Shown piece after piece: positions 18,322-26,635 of a stretch of 64,000 nt of DNA. Each line of letters starts with the position of its first letter. The stretch's first letter is position 1. The stretch is from NCBI RefSeq assembly GCF_036226885.1, contig NZ_CP109027.1:3224001-3288000 (forward strand). The letters are read 5' to 3'. This stretch comes from Streptomyces sp. NBC_00663 (lineage in GTDB: Bacteria; Actinomycetota; Actinomycetes; Streptomycetales; Streptomycetaceae). The translations under genes were made by a program, and so were the position numbers. The notes beneath the pieces are model-generated. The model was not told where the DNA came from. It was given only the letters and a program-made list of their open reading frames with translations, and made no database searches.

Positions 18322-19224
18322 GTGACCGGCCACGACCTCGCCTCCCTGCGCCCTCGGCTCCCGTCGCCGTTGCAGGAGATCGAGGACGACCGCTGGGCCC
18401 GCCACGGCGTCCGCCTGCTCCTCAAACGCGACGACCTGATCCACCCGGACCTGGTCGGCAACAAGTGGCGCAAGCTGGCCCCGAACCTGGCCGCCGCGGC
18501 CGGCCGCCCCCTCCTCACCTTCGGCGGCGCCTACTCCAACCACCTCCGCGCCACAGCCGCCGCCGGCCGCCTGCTCGGCCTCCCGACGGTGGGGGTGGTA
18601 CGCGGCGAGGAACTGGCGCACCGCCCCCTCAACCCGTCCCTGGCCCGCTGTGTGGCCGACGGCATGCGCCTGCACTTCGTCGACAGATCGACGTACCGCC
18701 ACAAGGCCGAGCCGTCGGTCCTCGCGCCGATCCTGCACGCGGCAGGGGCGGAGGACGCCTACGTCGTACCGGAGGGCGGCAGCAACACTCTCGCGGTACG
18801 CGGCTGCCAGGCGCTCGGCGAGGAACTGCGGGACCAGGCGGAGGTGGTCGCGCTGGCCTGCGGCACCGGGGGCACCTTCGCGGGTACGGCGGCGGGACTG
18901 GGGCCGGGACAGCGGGCGCTGGGAATACCGGTCCTCAAGGGAGGTTTCCTGACCGCCGACATACAGGACCTCCAGGAGGCCGCCTTCGGGGAAACCCGCG
19001 GCGCCTGGTCCCTCGACGACCGCTTCCACTTCGGCGGCTACGCCCGCACACCCCCGGAACTCGAGTCCTTCGCGAAGGACTTCGAGGACCGGCACGGGGT
19101 GGCGGTGGAGCGGCTCTATGTCGCCAAGTTGCTGTACGGACTTGTCACCCTGGCCGAGGAAGGGGCGTTCCCGGCGGGGAGCAGGGTGGCGGCGGTGGTC
19201 ACGGGGGCGCCGTTCGCGGAGTGA
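18322..19224 (+). CDS. PLP-dependent ACC deaminase / D-cysteine desulfhydrase family enzyme
   Basis: 300 residues, GTG start. The PLP lysine is Lys51 in LLLKRDDLIHPDLVGNKWRKL, the family hallmark. Phosphate-binding and cofactor segments are TFGGAYSNHLRATAAAGRLLGL, VVPEGGSNTLAVRGC and ALACGTGGTFAGTAAG. The family either opens the cyclopropane ring of ACC or desulfurates D-cysteine to pyruvate, ammonia and sulfide; the sequence alone does not separate these. The stop directly abuts the convergent end of the TIR-STAND gene (19225). Confidence 0.85.
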   Translation: MTGHDLASLRPRLPSPLQEIEDDRWARHGVRLLLKRDDLIHPDLVGNKWRKLAPNLAAAAGRPLLTFGGAYSNHLRATAAAGRLLGLPTVGVVRGEELAHRPLNPSLARCVADGMRLHFVDRSTYRHKAEPSVLAPILHAAGAEDAYVVPEGGSNTLAVRGCQALGEELRDQAEVVALACGTGGTFAGTAAGLGPGQRALGIPVLKGGFLTADIQDLQEAAFGETRGAWSLDDRFHFGGYARTPPELESFAKDFEDRHGVAVERLYVAKLLYGLVTLAEEGAFPAGSRVAAVVTGAPFAE

Positions 19225-22116
19225 CTAACGGGACTTCTTGCGGAAGCGGCTTTTGGTGGACTTCTTGGCGGTCAGTTGCTGGGCTTTTCGGTGCAGGCCC
19301 ATCTGCTTGTAGGTGGCGGCCAGGAATTGGATGGTGTGCTGCGTTTCCTTGTGGTCATCCCCGAAGATGCGGCGGCGCCGAGCAACCACATCCTCCAGCC
19401 GCGTGGCGGCGGCCTGGAAGGATCGCATGTCGTAAAGGATGACGCCGAGATTGTGAGCGGGCTTCAGCGTCTCCGGGTGGTCGTCCCCGAAGTTGCGGTG
19501 GCGCCGGGCAACCACGTCCTCCAACAGTCGCTGAGCGTTCGGGAAGTCACGCAACTCGCGCAAGGTAATCGCCAGTTGGTTCATCGCCAGCAGGGTCTCG
19601 ACATGATCCGGCCCCAGGATTCGGCGTAGCGAGGCCACGACGTCCACGAGCAAGCGACGAGCCTCCTCGTAGTCGTCCAACTTGTACAGGACGCAGGCAA
19701 GGGTGTACGCGGTCCTCTGTGTATCGGGATGGTTGTCTCCGTAGGTACGGCGGCAGCGATGCAACGCGCCCTCGATCATGCCCTTGGCCTCGTCGTGCCT
19801 GCCCGTCCCGTTGAGAAGGCTGGCCAGGGACCCGGCAGCGGCGAGGGCTACGGGATGGTCCTCCCCCAAAGTGGTTCGGCAGCGTTCCCAGGTCTGTACG
19901 TGCATGCGGTGTGCCTCGGTCACCTCTCCGAGGTCGAAACAGGCATCTGCGAGTTGCAATGCCGACCGCAACGTCTCGGGATGGTCGTCCCCGAGCAAAC
20001 GACGACGGCGGGCCAGCGTGTCTTCCTCCAACTCGCGGGCTGCGACGATGTCTCCGTTTCTGTGCAACAGCGCAGCGAAGTTGGTGGCTGACTGAAGGGT
20101 GTCGGGGTGGTCGTCGCCGAGCACTCGGCGGCGTCGGTCCAAGGTGTCCTGGTGCATGACCATCGCCTCGTTGAACATGCCAAGCCGGTTGTGGATCGCG
20201 GCGAGGTCGTTGGCCGACTGAAGCGTGTCGGGATGATCGTCGCCCAGCGTCCTGCGGCGACGGGTGAGGGCGTCCTCGATAATCGGCCGAGCGGCATGAC
20301 TATCACCGAGGTCCGACGTCGCATGGCCAAGATACTGGGCGGCGGTCAGCACGTCGGGATGGTCGCTACCAAGCGGCACAATCCACGCGCCGCGCAGGGT
20401 GGCAGCGAGTTCAGCCGCGGCCCGGGCCTGGGCACTGCGAATGAGAAAGTTCACCGCGCTCCGCAGCGTCGCGCGCAGCCCATGCCTGTTTGGGGCGTCG
20501 ACGTGCGCCGAGATCAAGTGGGAGGTCAGGCTCGCCCAGGCCGGCCAGGCGGCCGGAGTCTCGGGATCACCCGGAGCGACGGAGGCCAGGACAGCCGCTA
20601 CGTCGTCACATATCACTTGCTTCCGGACCGAGTCGATCTGGTCCCGCAGCACGGCCTGGGTCAGCCGGTGCACCTGGAAGGCCGGGCCATCGATACGGAC
20701 AAGGCTGTAGCGGCGCAGGGGTTCGAGCGTGGTCTTCATCCACGTCAGCGCGTCCGTCTGGGCCGGAATCGTGGACAACCGCTCTCGCGCGTCCACCAGC
20801 CACTCGGTGGGAATCGGATCGGGGCCGAGGAACGCGGCGAGCCGGAGCAGCGCCGCGGCGTCCGGGTGCTTGCCGTCGAGGTCCTCGACGGCGATGGCCA
20901 CTGCGGCGGCCAGCGGTTCGGGGTAGTCGGAGACCTCGCCCTCGCGCAGCACAGGGCTGGTGTTCTCGTGCAGGAGTCGCAGGTAGAGGTCGACGTGCGT
21001 GCCGCGCTCGATCATGTCCGCGGCCTGCGCCAACGCCAGTGGAAGGTCGCCGAGTTCGGCGGCCAGCGCGTCGGCGTCCGACTCGCCGATCCCCGGCACC
21101 CGGGTGCGGACGTAGGCCAGCGAATCCGCCCGCGCGAACACGTCCAGGGACGTGGGACGGGCCAGGCGGCGCCAGTTGGGGTTGCGGGAGGTGATCAGGA
21201 CATGTCCGGGGCCGTCCGGCAGCCACCGCTCCACCTGGTCCGGATCCTCCGCGTTGTCCAGGATCACCAGCCACCGCGACCGGCCGCTCAGATGCTGCAC
21301 CAACATCCGCGCGTTGTGCTCCGCCCCCGCCTCCTTGACGGCGACGCCCAGCCGGTCCGCCAGCTCCGTGTAGTGGACCGGTATCTGGTCCGCCTGTTCC
21401 GCGTCGATCCACCACACCAGGTCGTACTGACCGGCGAACCGGTGCGCGTACTCCAGCGCCAACTGCGTCTTGCCGATGCCGCCCATCCCGTGTAGGGCGT
21501 ACACGACCGAGTGCTCGCCGCCGAGGAGGGCGTCGCGGAGATCGGTGATCTCGGCCTCGCGACCGGAGAAGTCGTGATTGCGGCGGCGTACGTTCCACAC
21601 CTCCGGGCGCCCGGTGCTGCCGGGCAGGCGGGGCTTGTCGAGAACGGCGGCCCCTGCTGTCTCCTGGGCCCCCGGCAGCGGCAGCGGCAGCGGCGGAGCC
21701 TCGGTCGGCCTGCGACGGCCGTTCACCGCCTCGCGCAGGGCCGCCACCGCGGCCTCCTCCTCCAGCCCGTGGAGATCCGTGCGGATGCGCGAGGCGAGCA
21801 GGGGGCGGACGTCGTCGTTGGTGAGCGGCTCGACGGCGAGGGGGATGAACCGGTCCCGGCGGGCGACCGCGTTGGACCACTCGTCCCCCGTCCACCGCCC
21901 GTCCTCGAAGTACGCCTTGGAGAACAGCGCGACCACCGCGTCGGCACGCTCCAACGCCTCGTCCATGCGCCGCACGAAGTCGTCCCCGGTCCGCCAGTCC
22001 CACACGTCGAGGATGACCCGGTGGCCGTCCTGTTCGAGCTGCCAGGCCACCCACTCCGCCCACGGGCGGTTCACACCCGCGTAACTGACGAAGAACGTGT
22101 GCAAGGTGTCAGTCAC
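19225..22116 (-). CDS. TIR-NB-ARC-tetratricopeptide (STAND) protein
   Basis: 963 residues, GTG start. The N-terminal TIR domain (about 1-130) begins TLHTFFVSYAGVNRPWAEWV; its candidate catalytic glutamate is Glu79 in RWTGDEWSNAV. The NB-ARC NTPase (about 170-560) has a P-loop GMGGIGKTQ near 209-216, a Walker B WLVILDNAEDPDQ, an RNBS-like VLITSRNPNW and the GxP motif LGDLPLALAQAA. About nine 42-residue TPR repeats follow, each marked by (L/F)GDDHP(D/E)TL. The tail is strongly basic (KKSTKSRFRKKSR). The architecture is that of ligand-sensing STAND proteins, including NAD-consuming defence proteins and regulatory proteins of actinobacteria. It lies 95 bp after the antiporter gene. No partner genes are adjacent. 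Confidence 0.85.
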   Translation of the reverse strand: MTDTLHTFFVSYAGVNRPWAEWVAWQLEQDGHRVILDVWDWRTGDDFVRRMDEALERADAVVALFSKAYFEDGRWTGDEWSNAVARRDRFIPLAVEPLTNDDVRPLLASRIRTDLHGLEEEAAVAALREAVNGRRRPTEAPPLPLPLPGAQETAGAAVLDKPRLPGSTGRPEVWNVRRRNHDFSGREAEITDLRDALLGGEHSVVYALHGMGGIGKTQLALEYAHRFAGQYDLVWWIDAEQADQIPVHYTELADRLGVAVKEAGAEHNARMLVQHLSGRSRWLVILDNAEDPDQVERWLPDGPGHVLITSRNPNWRRLARPTSLDVFARADSLAYVRTRVPGIGESDADALAAELGDLPLALAQAADMIERGTHVDLYLRLLHENTSPVLREGEVSDYPEPLAAAVAIAVEDLDGKHPDAAALLRLAAFLGPDPIPTEWLVDARERLSTIPAQTDALTWMKTTLEPLRRYSLVRIDGPAFQVHRLTQAVLRDQIDSVRKQVICDDVAAVLASVAPGDPETPAAWPAWASLTSHLISAHVDAPNRHGLRATLRSAVNFLIRSAQARAAAELAATLRGAWIVPLGSDHPDVLTAAQYLGHATSDLGDSHAARPIIEDALTRRRRTLGDDHPDTLQSANDLAAIHNRLGMFNEAMVMHQDTLDRRRRVLGDDHPDTLQSATNFAALLHRNGDIVAARELEEDTLARRRRLLGDDHPETLRSALQLADACFDLGEVTEAHRMHVQTWERCRTTLGEDHPVALAAAGSLASLLNGTGRHDEAKGMIEGALHRCRRTYGDNHPDTQRTAYTLACVLYKLDDYEEARRLLVDVVASLRRILGPDHVETLLAMNQLAITLRELRDFPNAQRLLEDVVARRHRNFGDDHPETLKPAHNLGVILYDMRSFQAAATRLEDVVARRRRIFGDDHKETQHTIQFLAATYKQMGLHRKAQQLTAKKSTKSRFRKKSR

Positions 22117-22211
22117 CCAGACCCCCGGATCACCCTGTGCCGATCGTGTCCGTCCTATGATCCCTCGTCAGACTGACACCGAGGCACGGAAATCCCGACA
22201 CCGGCCCCGGC

Positions 22212-23807
22212 CTACTCCGCCTCCCGATAAGCCGCCGCCTCCTCCAGGTCCAGCCGGCGCAGCAGGGTGCGCAGCATCTCGTCGTCGATGTAGCGGCCGT
22301 CCCGGAGCTTCACGAAGACCGTGCGCTCGGCGCTGATCATTTCGCCGGACAGACGGCGATAGGTGTCGTCGGCGGTTTCGCCGGTCACCGGGTTGACCGC
22401 GCCGAGGCGCTCCCAGACGGCGTTGCGGCGGCGCTCCAGGACGGTGCGGAGGCGGTCGGCGAGCGGGGGCGGGAGGGTGTTGCGTTCGTCGGACAGCAGC
22501 TCGTCCAGGCGGCGTTCGGCGGCCCGGGAGGCCTGCGCCTGGGCGTTGGCCTCGGCGAGGGTCTCGGCCTGGGCGTCACGGCCGGGGAGCTTCAGGAGAC
22601 GGATCAGCGGGGGCAGGGTGACGCCCTGCACGACGAGCGTGCCGATCACGGTCGTGAAGGTGAGGAAAAGGATCAGGTTGCGGCCGGGGAAGGGCTCGCC
22701 GCCGTCCAGGTGCTCGGGGATGGAGAAGGCGATGGCCAGCGAGACCACCCCGCGCATCCCGGCCCAGGCGATCACGAACGGGGCCTTCCAGGTGGGGTTC
22801 TCCTCGCGTTCCCTGATGCGCGCGGACAGCACGCGCGGGAGGAACGTCGCCGGATAGACCCAGATGAACCGGGAGGCGACGACCACGAGGAAGACGGCGA
22901 GCGCGTACCAGGCGGCGCTGACCCCCTCGTACTCTCCGAGGCCCTTGAGGACCACCGGCAGTTGCAGTCCGATCAGCGCGAACACCGACGATTCGAGAAC
23001 GAAGGCAACCATTTTCCATACGGCGTCCTCCTGGAGGCGCGTCGCGAAGTCGACCTCCCACGCGCGGTGTCCGAGGAAGAGCGCCACCACGACGACCGCG
23101 AGGACACCGGAGGCGTGGAACTGCTCGGCGGCCGCGTACGCGACGAAGGGGATCAGGAGGGAGAGGGTGTTCTGGAGGAGGGGCTCCTTCAGATGGGTGC
23201 GCAGCCAGTGGATCGGCACCATCAGGACCAGACCGACCGCCACACCGCCGATCGCCGCGAGCAGGAACTCGCCGATGCCGCCCGCCCAGGACGCGCCCTC
23301 GCCGACCGCGGCCGCGAGGGCGACCCTATAGGCGGTGATCGCGGTCGCGTCGTTCACCAGGGACTCGCCCTGGAGGATCGTGGTGATCCGGGAGGGCAGA
23401 CCGACCCGGCGGGCCACCGCCGTCGCCGCGACCGCGTCCGGCGGCGCCACCACCGCTCCCAGCACGAGCGCCCCGGTCAGCGACAGGCCCGGCACGATCC
23501 GGTAGGCGGCCCAGCCGACCACGAGGGTCGCGAAGAGCACGTACCCGACGGACAGCAACGCCACCGGCCGCATCTGTGCCCGCAGATCGAGGTACGAGCT
23601 GTCGGTGGCCGCCGAGTGCAGCAGCGGCGGCAGGACCAGGGGCAGGACGATCTCCGGGTCGAGCGTGTACTCGGGGACCCCCGGGACGTACGAGAACACC
23701 AGCCCGGCGGCGACCAGCAGCAGCGGCGCCGGCACGGGGGTGCGCCGGGCCGCCGCGGCGATCGCGGCGCTCCCCGCCACCAGCAACAGCAGTGGCATCA
23801 CATCCAT
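22212..23807 (-). CDS. Na+/H+ antiporter (CPA1/NhaP family)
   Basis: 531 residues from ATG at 23805-23807. Eleven or twelve hydrophobic segments precede a charged cytoplasmic tail of about 130 residues. Family motifs include LVLPPLLHSAATDSS, VVAPPDAVAATAVARRVGLP (the transport-site Asp in TM5 of CPA1), ILQGESLVNDATAITAYRVAL and FVIAWAGMRGVVSLAIAFSIP. It should exchange Na+ or K+ for protons at the plasma membrane. The TIR-STAND gene follows on the same strand; the UBP zinc-finger gene is divergent, 87 bp upstream. Confidence 0.9.
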   Translation of the reverse strand: MDVMPLLLLVAGSAAIAAAARRTPVPAPLLLVAAGLVFSYVPGVPEYTLDPEIVLPLVLPPLLHSAATDSSYLDLRAQMRPVALLSVGYVLFATLVVGWAAYRIVPGLSLTGALVLGAVVAPPDAVAATAVARRVGLPSRITTILQGESLVNDATAITAYRVALAAAVGEGASWAGGIGEFLLAAIGGVAVGLVLMVPIHWLRTHLKEPLLQNTLSLLIPFVAYAAAEQFHASGVLAVVVVALFLGHRAWEVDFATRLQEDAVWKMVAFVLESSVFALIGLQLPVVLKGLGEYEGVSAAWYALAVFLVVVASRFIWVYPATFLPRVLSARIREREENPTWKAPFVIAWAGMRGVVSLAIAFSIPEHLDGGEPFPGRNLILFLTFTTVIGTLVVQGVTLPPLIRLLKLPGRDAQAETLAEANAQAQASRAAERRLDELLSDERNTLPPPLADRLRTVLERRRNAVWERLGAVNPVTGETADDTYRRLSGEMISAERTVFVKLRDGRYIDDEMLRTLLRRLDLEEAAAYREAE

Positions 23808-23894
23808 GGCCCTCGCCCGCCCTCGTCCATCGTCATCCGCCCCGCCCTCGATTTTCCGCGCGGCCGTCCGCACACCCGTCGTAACCTGGCAATC

Positions 23895-24155
23895 ATGAAA
23901 CAGTGCACGCACGCCGACGCGCTGCCGCACCCGGAACCCGCTCCGCTCAACGACACGTGTCCCGAGTGTCTGCGCGACGGTACCCACCCGGTGCAGCTGC
24001 GGCTCTGCCTCACCTGCGGTCATGTCGGCTGCTGCGACTCCTCGCCCGGCAGACACGCCACCACGCACTACAAGGAGTCCGGCCACCCGATCATGCGCAC
24101 GTTCGAGCCCGGTGAGGACTGGCGCTGGTGCTTCGAGGACCACGTTCTCGTGTGA
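23895..24155 (+). CDS. UBP-type zinc finger protein
   Basis: 86 residues covering one ZnF-UBP domain: CTHADAL, CPECLRDG, LRLCLTCGHVGCCDSSPGRHATTHY, SGHPIMRTFEPGEDWRWCFEDH. All expected Cys/His ligands are present. In eukaryotes the domain binds free ubiquitin C-termini; the function of the stand-alone bacterial versions is not known to me. It is divergent from the Na+/H+ antiporter, and this pairing (antiporter or oxidoreductase plus UBP finger) recurs in actinobacteria. Confidence 0.85.
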   Translation: MKQCTHADALPHPEPAPLNDTCPECLRDGTHPVQLRLCLTCGHVGCCDSSPGRHATTHYKESGHPIMRTFEPGEDWRWCFEDHVLV

Positions 24156-24201
24156 CCGGGTCCGGGTCGCGACCAGGCCGGTACCGACTCCGTTTCCGGA
24201 C

Positions 24202-24227
24202 GGTTCGACGGTCTGACGTCTGGGTAC
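24202..24227 (+). promoter_or_regulatory. SigB/SigH-type promoter upstream of prsH-sigH
   Basis: GGTT at 24202-24205, a 16-bp spacer and GGGTAC at 24222-24227 fit the consensus GNNT-N14-16-GGGTAC for SigB-like sigma factors of Streptomyces. It is about 200 bp upstream of the prsH start, indicating autoregulation of the locus by SigH or a relative. Confidence 0.65.
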
Positions 24228-24436
24228 GTCAACCCGGCGCGCGTTCTTCCCAATTGGAGCCGCAGACCCCTAGACACGGAGCGTGTCCACAGTTTTACTG
24301 TGAGTGACGGCAAGGGGTCGGGGTCCCGGGGACAGGAAAGTTGAGAGCGCGATAGCGTCACCGCTGAACCACACTTCGCGTTACTCCGGGGGGCGACCCT
24401 CGGCCCCGAAATGCTTGTACCACCTTGGAGGTGAGG

Positions 24437-24850
24437 GTGTCCCAGATCGCAGGCGAGCCCGCGACCCAGGACTTCGTGGAAGTCCGGCTGCCGGCTGCGG
24501 GTGCCTACCTGTCGGTGCTGCGTACGGCGACTGCCGGTCTCGCGGCGCGTTTGGACTTCACCCTCGACGAGATCGAGGACCTGCGCATCGCGGTGGACGA
24601 GGCCTGCGCGATCCTGCTCCAGCAGGCCGTGCCCGGCTCGGTCCTCAGTTGCGTCTTCCGTCTTGTCGACGACTCCCTGGAGGTCACCGTCTCGGCGCCG
24701 ACCACGGATGGTCATGCCCCCTCGCGGGACACTTTCGCCTGGACCGTGCTGTCCGCACTCGCGGGCAAGGTCTCCTCCGCGGTGGACGAGGACAAAACCG
24801 TTTCGATCAGCCTCTACAAACAGCGCGGCGCGGGACCCGGGCCGGCGTGA
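24437..24850 (+). CDS. prsH: Anti-sigma factor of the RsbW family, SigH antagonist
   Basis: 137 residues. GTG at 24437 is favoured by a GGAGG at 24427-24431; GTG at 24431 is an alternative. It is a GHKL-type kinase-like domain: AGLAARLDFTLDEIEDLRIAVDEACAILL contains the Asn/Asp-box helix (here DEAC), and TFAWTVLSALAGKVSSA the ATP-lid region. The catalytic G-boxes are degenerate compared with true RsbW. In S. coelicolor the equivalent protein (PrsH/UshX) binds and inhibits SigH. It lies directly upstream of sigH in a different frame, with a 17-bp gap to the GTG start used here. Confidence 0.85.
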   Translation: MSQIAGEPATQDFVEVRLPAAGAYLSVLRTATAGLAARLDFTLDEIEDLRIAVDEACAILLQQAVPGSVLSCVFRLVDDSLEVTVSAPTTDGHAPSRDTFAWTVLSALAGKVSSAVDEDKTVSISLYKQRGAGPGPA

Positions 24851-24867
24851 GGACAGGGGACGGGCCG

Positions 24868-25971
24868 GTGCGTGACGAAGAGCGCGGCACACGGGAGCTG
24901 CCGGCCGAGGGCACAGGCGGGTCCCGACACACGGGGGATTCCATCGACGGCGCTGTCGATGCGGCCGGAGTCGCCGGCATCCCCGAACAGGCCCGGCCGC
25001 ATCCGGAGGACGGCTCCCCCGGGGCCGGCTTCCTGGACGACGGGCAGCGGGATCAGGAAGGTGCCGTGCGGAGCACGTCTCTGGACGGACGGATCGGGGT
25101 CCCCCCTGTCCGAGCGGAGACGACGGCTCGGGGAAGGGCGACGGGCAGGACGATGAGCGAGCACGAGCGAGACGATCAGCAGGGCGAGCAGAGCGGCCAG
25201 GCCACGCAGCATCACCCTCAGGACCGCAGCGGAGCGCGCGCGCTGTTCATCGAGCTGCGCAAGCTACAGGACGGCAGCCCGGAGTACGCGGAGCTGCGCA
25301 ACCGGCTGGTCCGGATGCATCTGCCGCTCGTCGAGCACCTCGCGCGCCGCTTCCGCAACCGCGGCGAGCCGCTGGACGACCTCACCCAGGTCGCCACCAT
25401 CGGCCTGATCAAGTCGGTCGACCGCTTCGACCCGGAGCGCGGCGTCGAGTTCTCGACGTACGCGACCCCGACGGTCGTCGGCGAGATCAAGCGGCACTTC
25501 CGCGACAAGGGCTGGGCGGTCCGCGTCCCGCGCAGGCTTCAGGAGCTGCGCCTCGCCCTGACGACGGCCACCGCCGAGCTCTCCCAGCAGCACGGCCGCT
25601 CCCCGACCGTGCACGAGCTGGCCGAGAAGCTGGCCATCTCGGAGGAGGAGGTCCTGGAAGGCCTGGAGTCGGCGAACGCCTACTCCACCCTCTCCCTGGA
25701 CGTCCCCGACACCGACGACGAGTCCCCGGCGGTCGCCGACACCCTCGGCGCCGAGGACGAGGCGCTGGAGGGCGTCGAGTACCGCGAGTCCCTCAAGCCA
25801 CTCCTGGAGGACCTGCCGCCGCGGGAGAAACGGATCCTGCTGCTGCGCTTCTTCGGCAACATGACCCAGTCGCAGATCGCGCAGGAGGTCGGCATCTCCC
25901 AGATGCACGTCTCCCGTCTGCTGGCCCGCACCCTGGCCCAGCTGCGGGAGAAGCTCCTCGTGGAGGAGTGA
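24868..25971 (+). CDS. sigH: SigB-family stress-response sigma factor SigH
   Basis: 367 residues from GTG 24868, 272 from ATG 25153. Sigma regions begin near the second start: LRNRLVRMHLPLVEHLARRF (region 1.2/2.1), DLTQVATIGLIKSVDRFDPERGVEFSTYATPTVVGEIKRHFRDKGW (2.3-2.4), VRVPRRLQELR (3.0) and a region 4 helix-turn-helix MTQSQIAQEVGISQMHVSRLLARTL. SigH serves osmotic, heat and developmental responses, and S. coelicolor makes several size forms. The same frame stays open from 24304 through prsH, so a longer form is possible. The extra N-terminal residues are acidic, Gly/Pro-rich and probably disordered. Confidence 0.92.
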   Translation: MRDEERGTRELPAEGTGGSRHTGDSIDGAVDAAGVAGIPEQARPHPEDGSPGAGFLDDGQRDQEGAVRSTSLDGRIGVPPVRAETTARGRATGRTMSEHERDDQQGEQSGQATQHHPQDRSGARALFIELRKLQDGSPEYAELRNRLVRMHLPLVEHLARRFRNRGEPLDDLTQVATIGLIKSVDRFDPERGVEFSTYATPTVVGEIKRHFRDKGWAVRVPRRLQELRLALTTATAELSQQHGRSPTVHELAEKLAISEEEVLEGLESANAYSTLSLDVPDTDDESPAVADTLGAEDEALEGVEYRESLKPLLEDLPPREKRILLLRFFGNMTQSQIAQEVGISQMHVSRLLARTLAQLREKLLVEE

Positions 25972-26016
25972 CGGTCCGCTCCCGGTTCTCCGGCGCCTGT
26001 GACGCCGTAGGACCGA

Positions 26017-26466
26017 CTACCGCTCCCCGTCCTGTGCGCGACCCGGCCCCTTGATCCCGAGGGCCTGGGTCGTCGCCGGGTTGACCAGCAGAACCAGCGC
26101 GGTCACCGCGACGACCGCGAGCACGATGCCCGCCGGGATCGCCATGCTGTCGGCCTGAAGCAGGTTGTAGGCCACCGGCAGCGCCAGGATCTGGGTGATG
26201 ACGGCGGGCCCCCGGCTCCAGCTCCGCAGCGCGAGCAGACCGCGCGCGGCGAGCAGCGGCAGCAGAGCGAGGACCACGAGCGTGATGCCGCCGGTGACGG
26301 CGGTCTGCCGGTCGTCGGGGTCGCCGGTGAAGCCCTCCACGAGCATCCAGACCCCGCCGACGACGAGCGCGAGCCCCTCCAGCGCGGCCAGGGCGGCGGC
26401 ATAGATCAGGCGCCGCGGGCGCGGTCCTGCGGTTTCCTCGGGGGCGGGCGTCTGCTCACTGGTCAC
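26017..26466 (-). CDS. Small integral membrane protein
   Basis: 149 residues from GTG at 26464-26466, with a hydrophilic 25-residue tail and four predicted transmembrane helices (YAAALAALEGLALVVGGVWML; ITLVVLALLPLLAARGLLAL; VITQILALPVAYNLL; IPAGIVLAVVAVTALVLLV). It ends GRAQDGER. Conserved at this place in Streptomyces by my recollection; function unknown. It converges with sigH. Confidence 0.75.
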   Translation of the reverse strand: MTSEQTPAPEETAGPRPRRLIYAAALAALEGLALVVGGVWMLVEGFTGDPDDRQTAVTGGITLVVLALLPLLAARGLLALRSWSRGPAVITQILALPVAYNLLQADSMAIPAGIVLAVVAVTALVLLVNPATTQALGIKGPGRAQDGER

Positions 26467-26635
26467 CCCTGAAGGGTATCCGTCGCCCCCTCGGCTCCCC
26501 CGGCCAGGCGGGGGCGACGCACGGCCGCTCGCCGGGGTTGCCCGCCCCGCCCGTGGCAAGATTCACGCACCGAAGTCTTACGTGATCCCTACCTCGGCCT
26601 GTGCCGGGTACCACCGGGTAGGTACGCTGCAACTC

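Noticed and set aside
18322..19224. The PLP enzyme as cargo of the encapsulin, like the cysteine desulfurase of family 2A shells
   Set aside because: It is an ACC deaminase-type fold, not a SufS-type desulfurase, lacks a disordered N-terminal targeting region, and is on the other strand beyond the amidase gene.
19225..22116. FxsT member of an FxSxx-COOH peptide system
   Set aside because: The TIR/NB/TPR plan is similar, but no radical-SAM, precursor or FxsC gene is nearby, so the system cannot be claimed.
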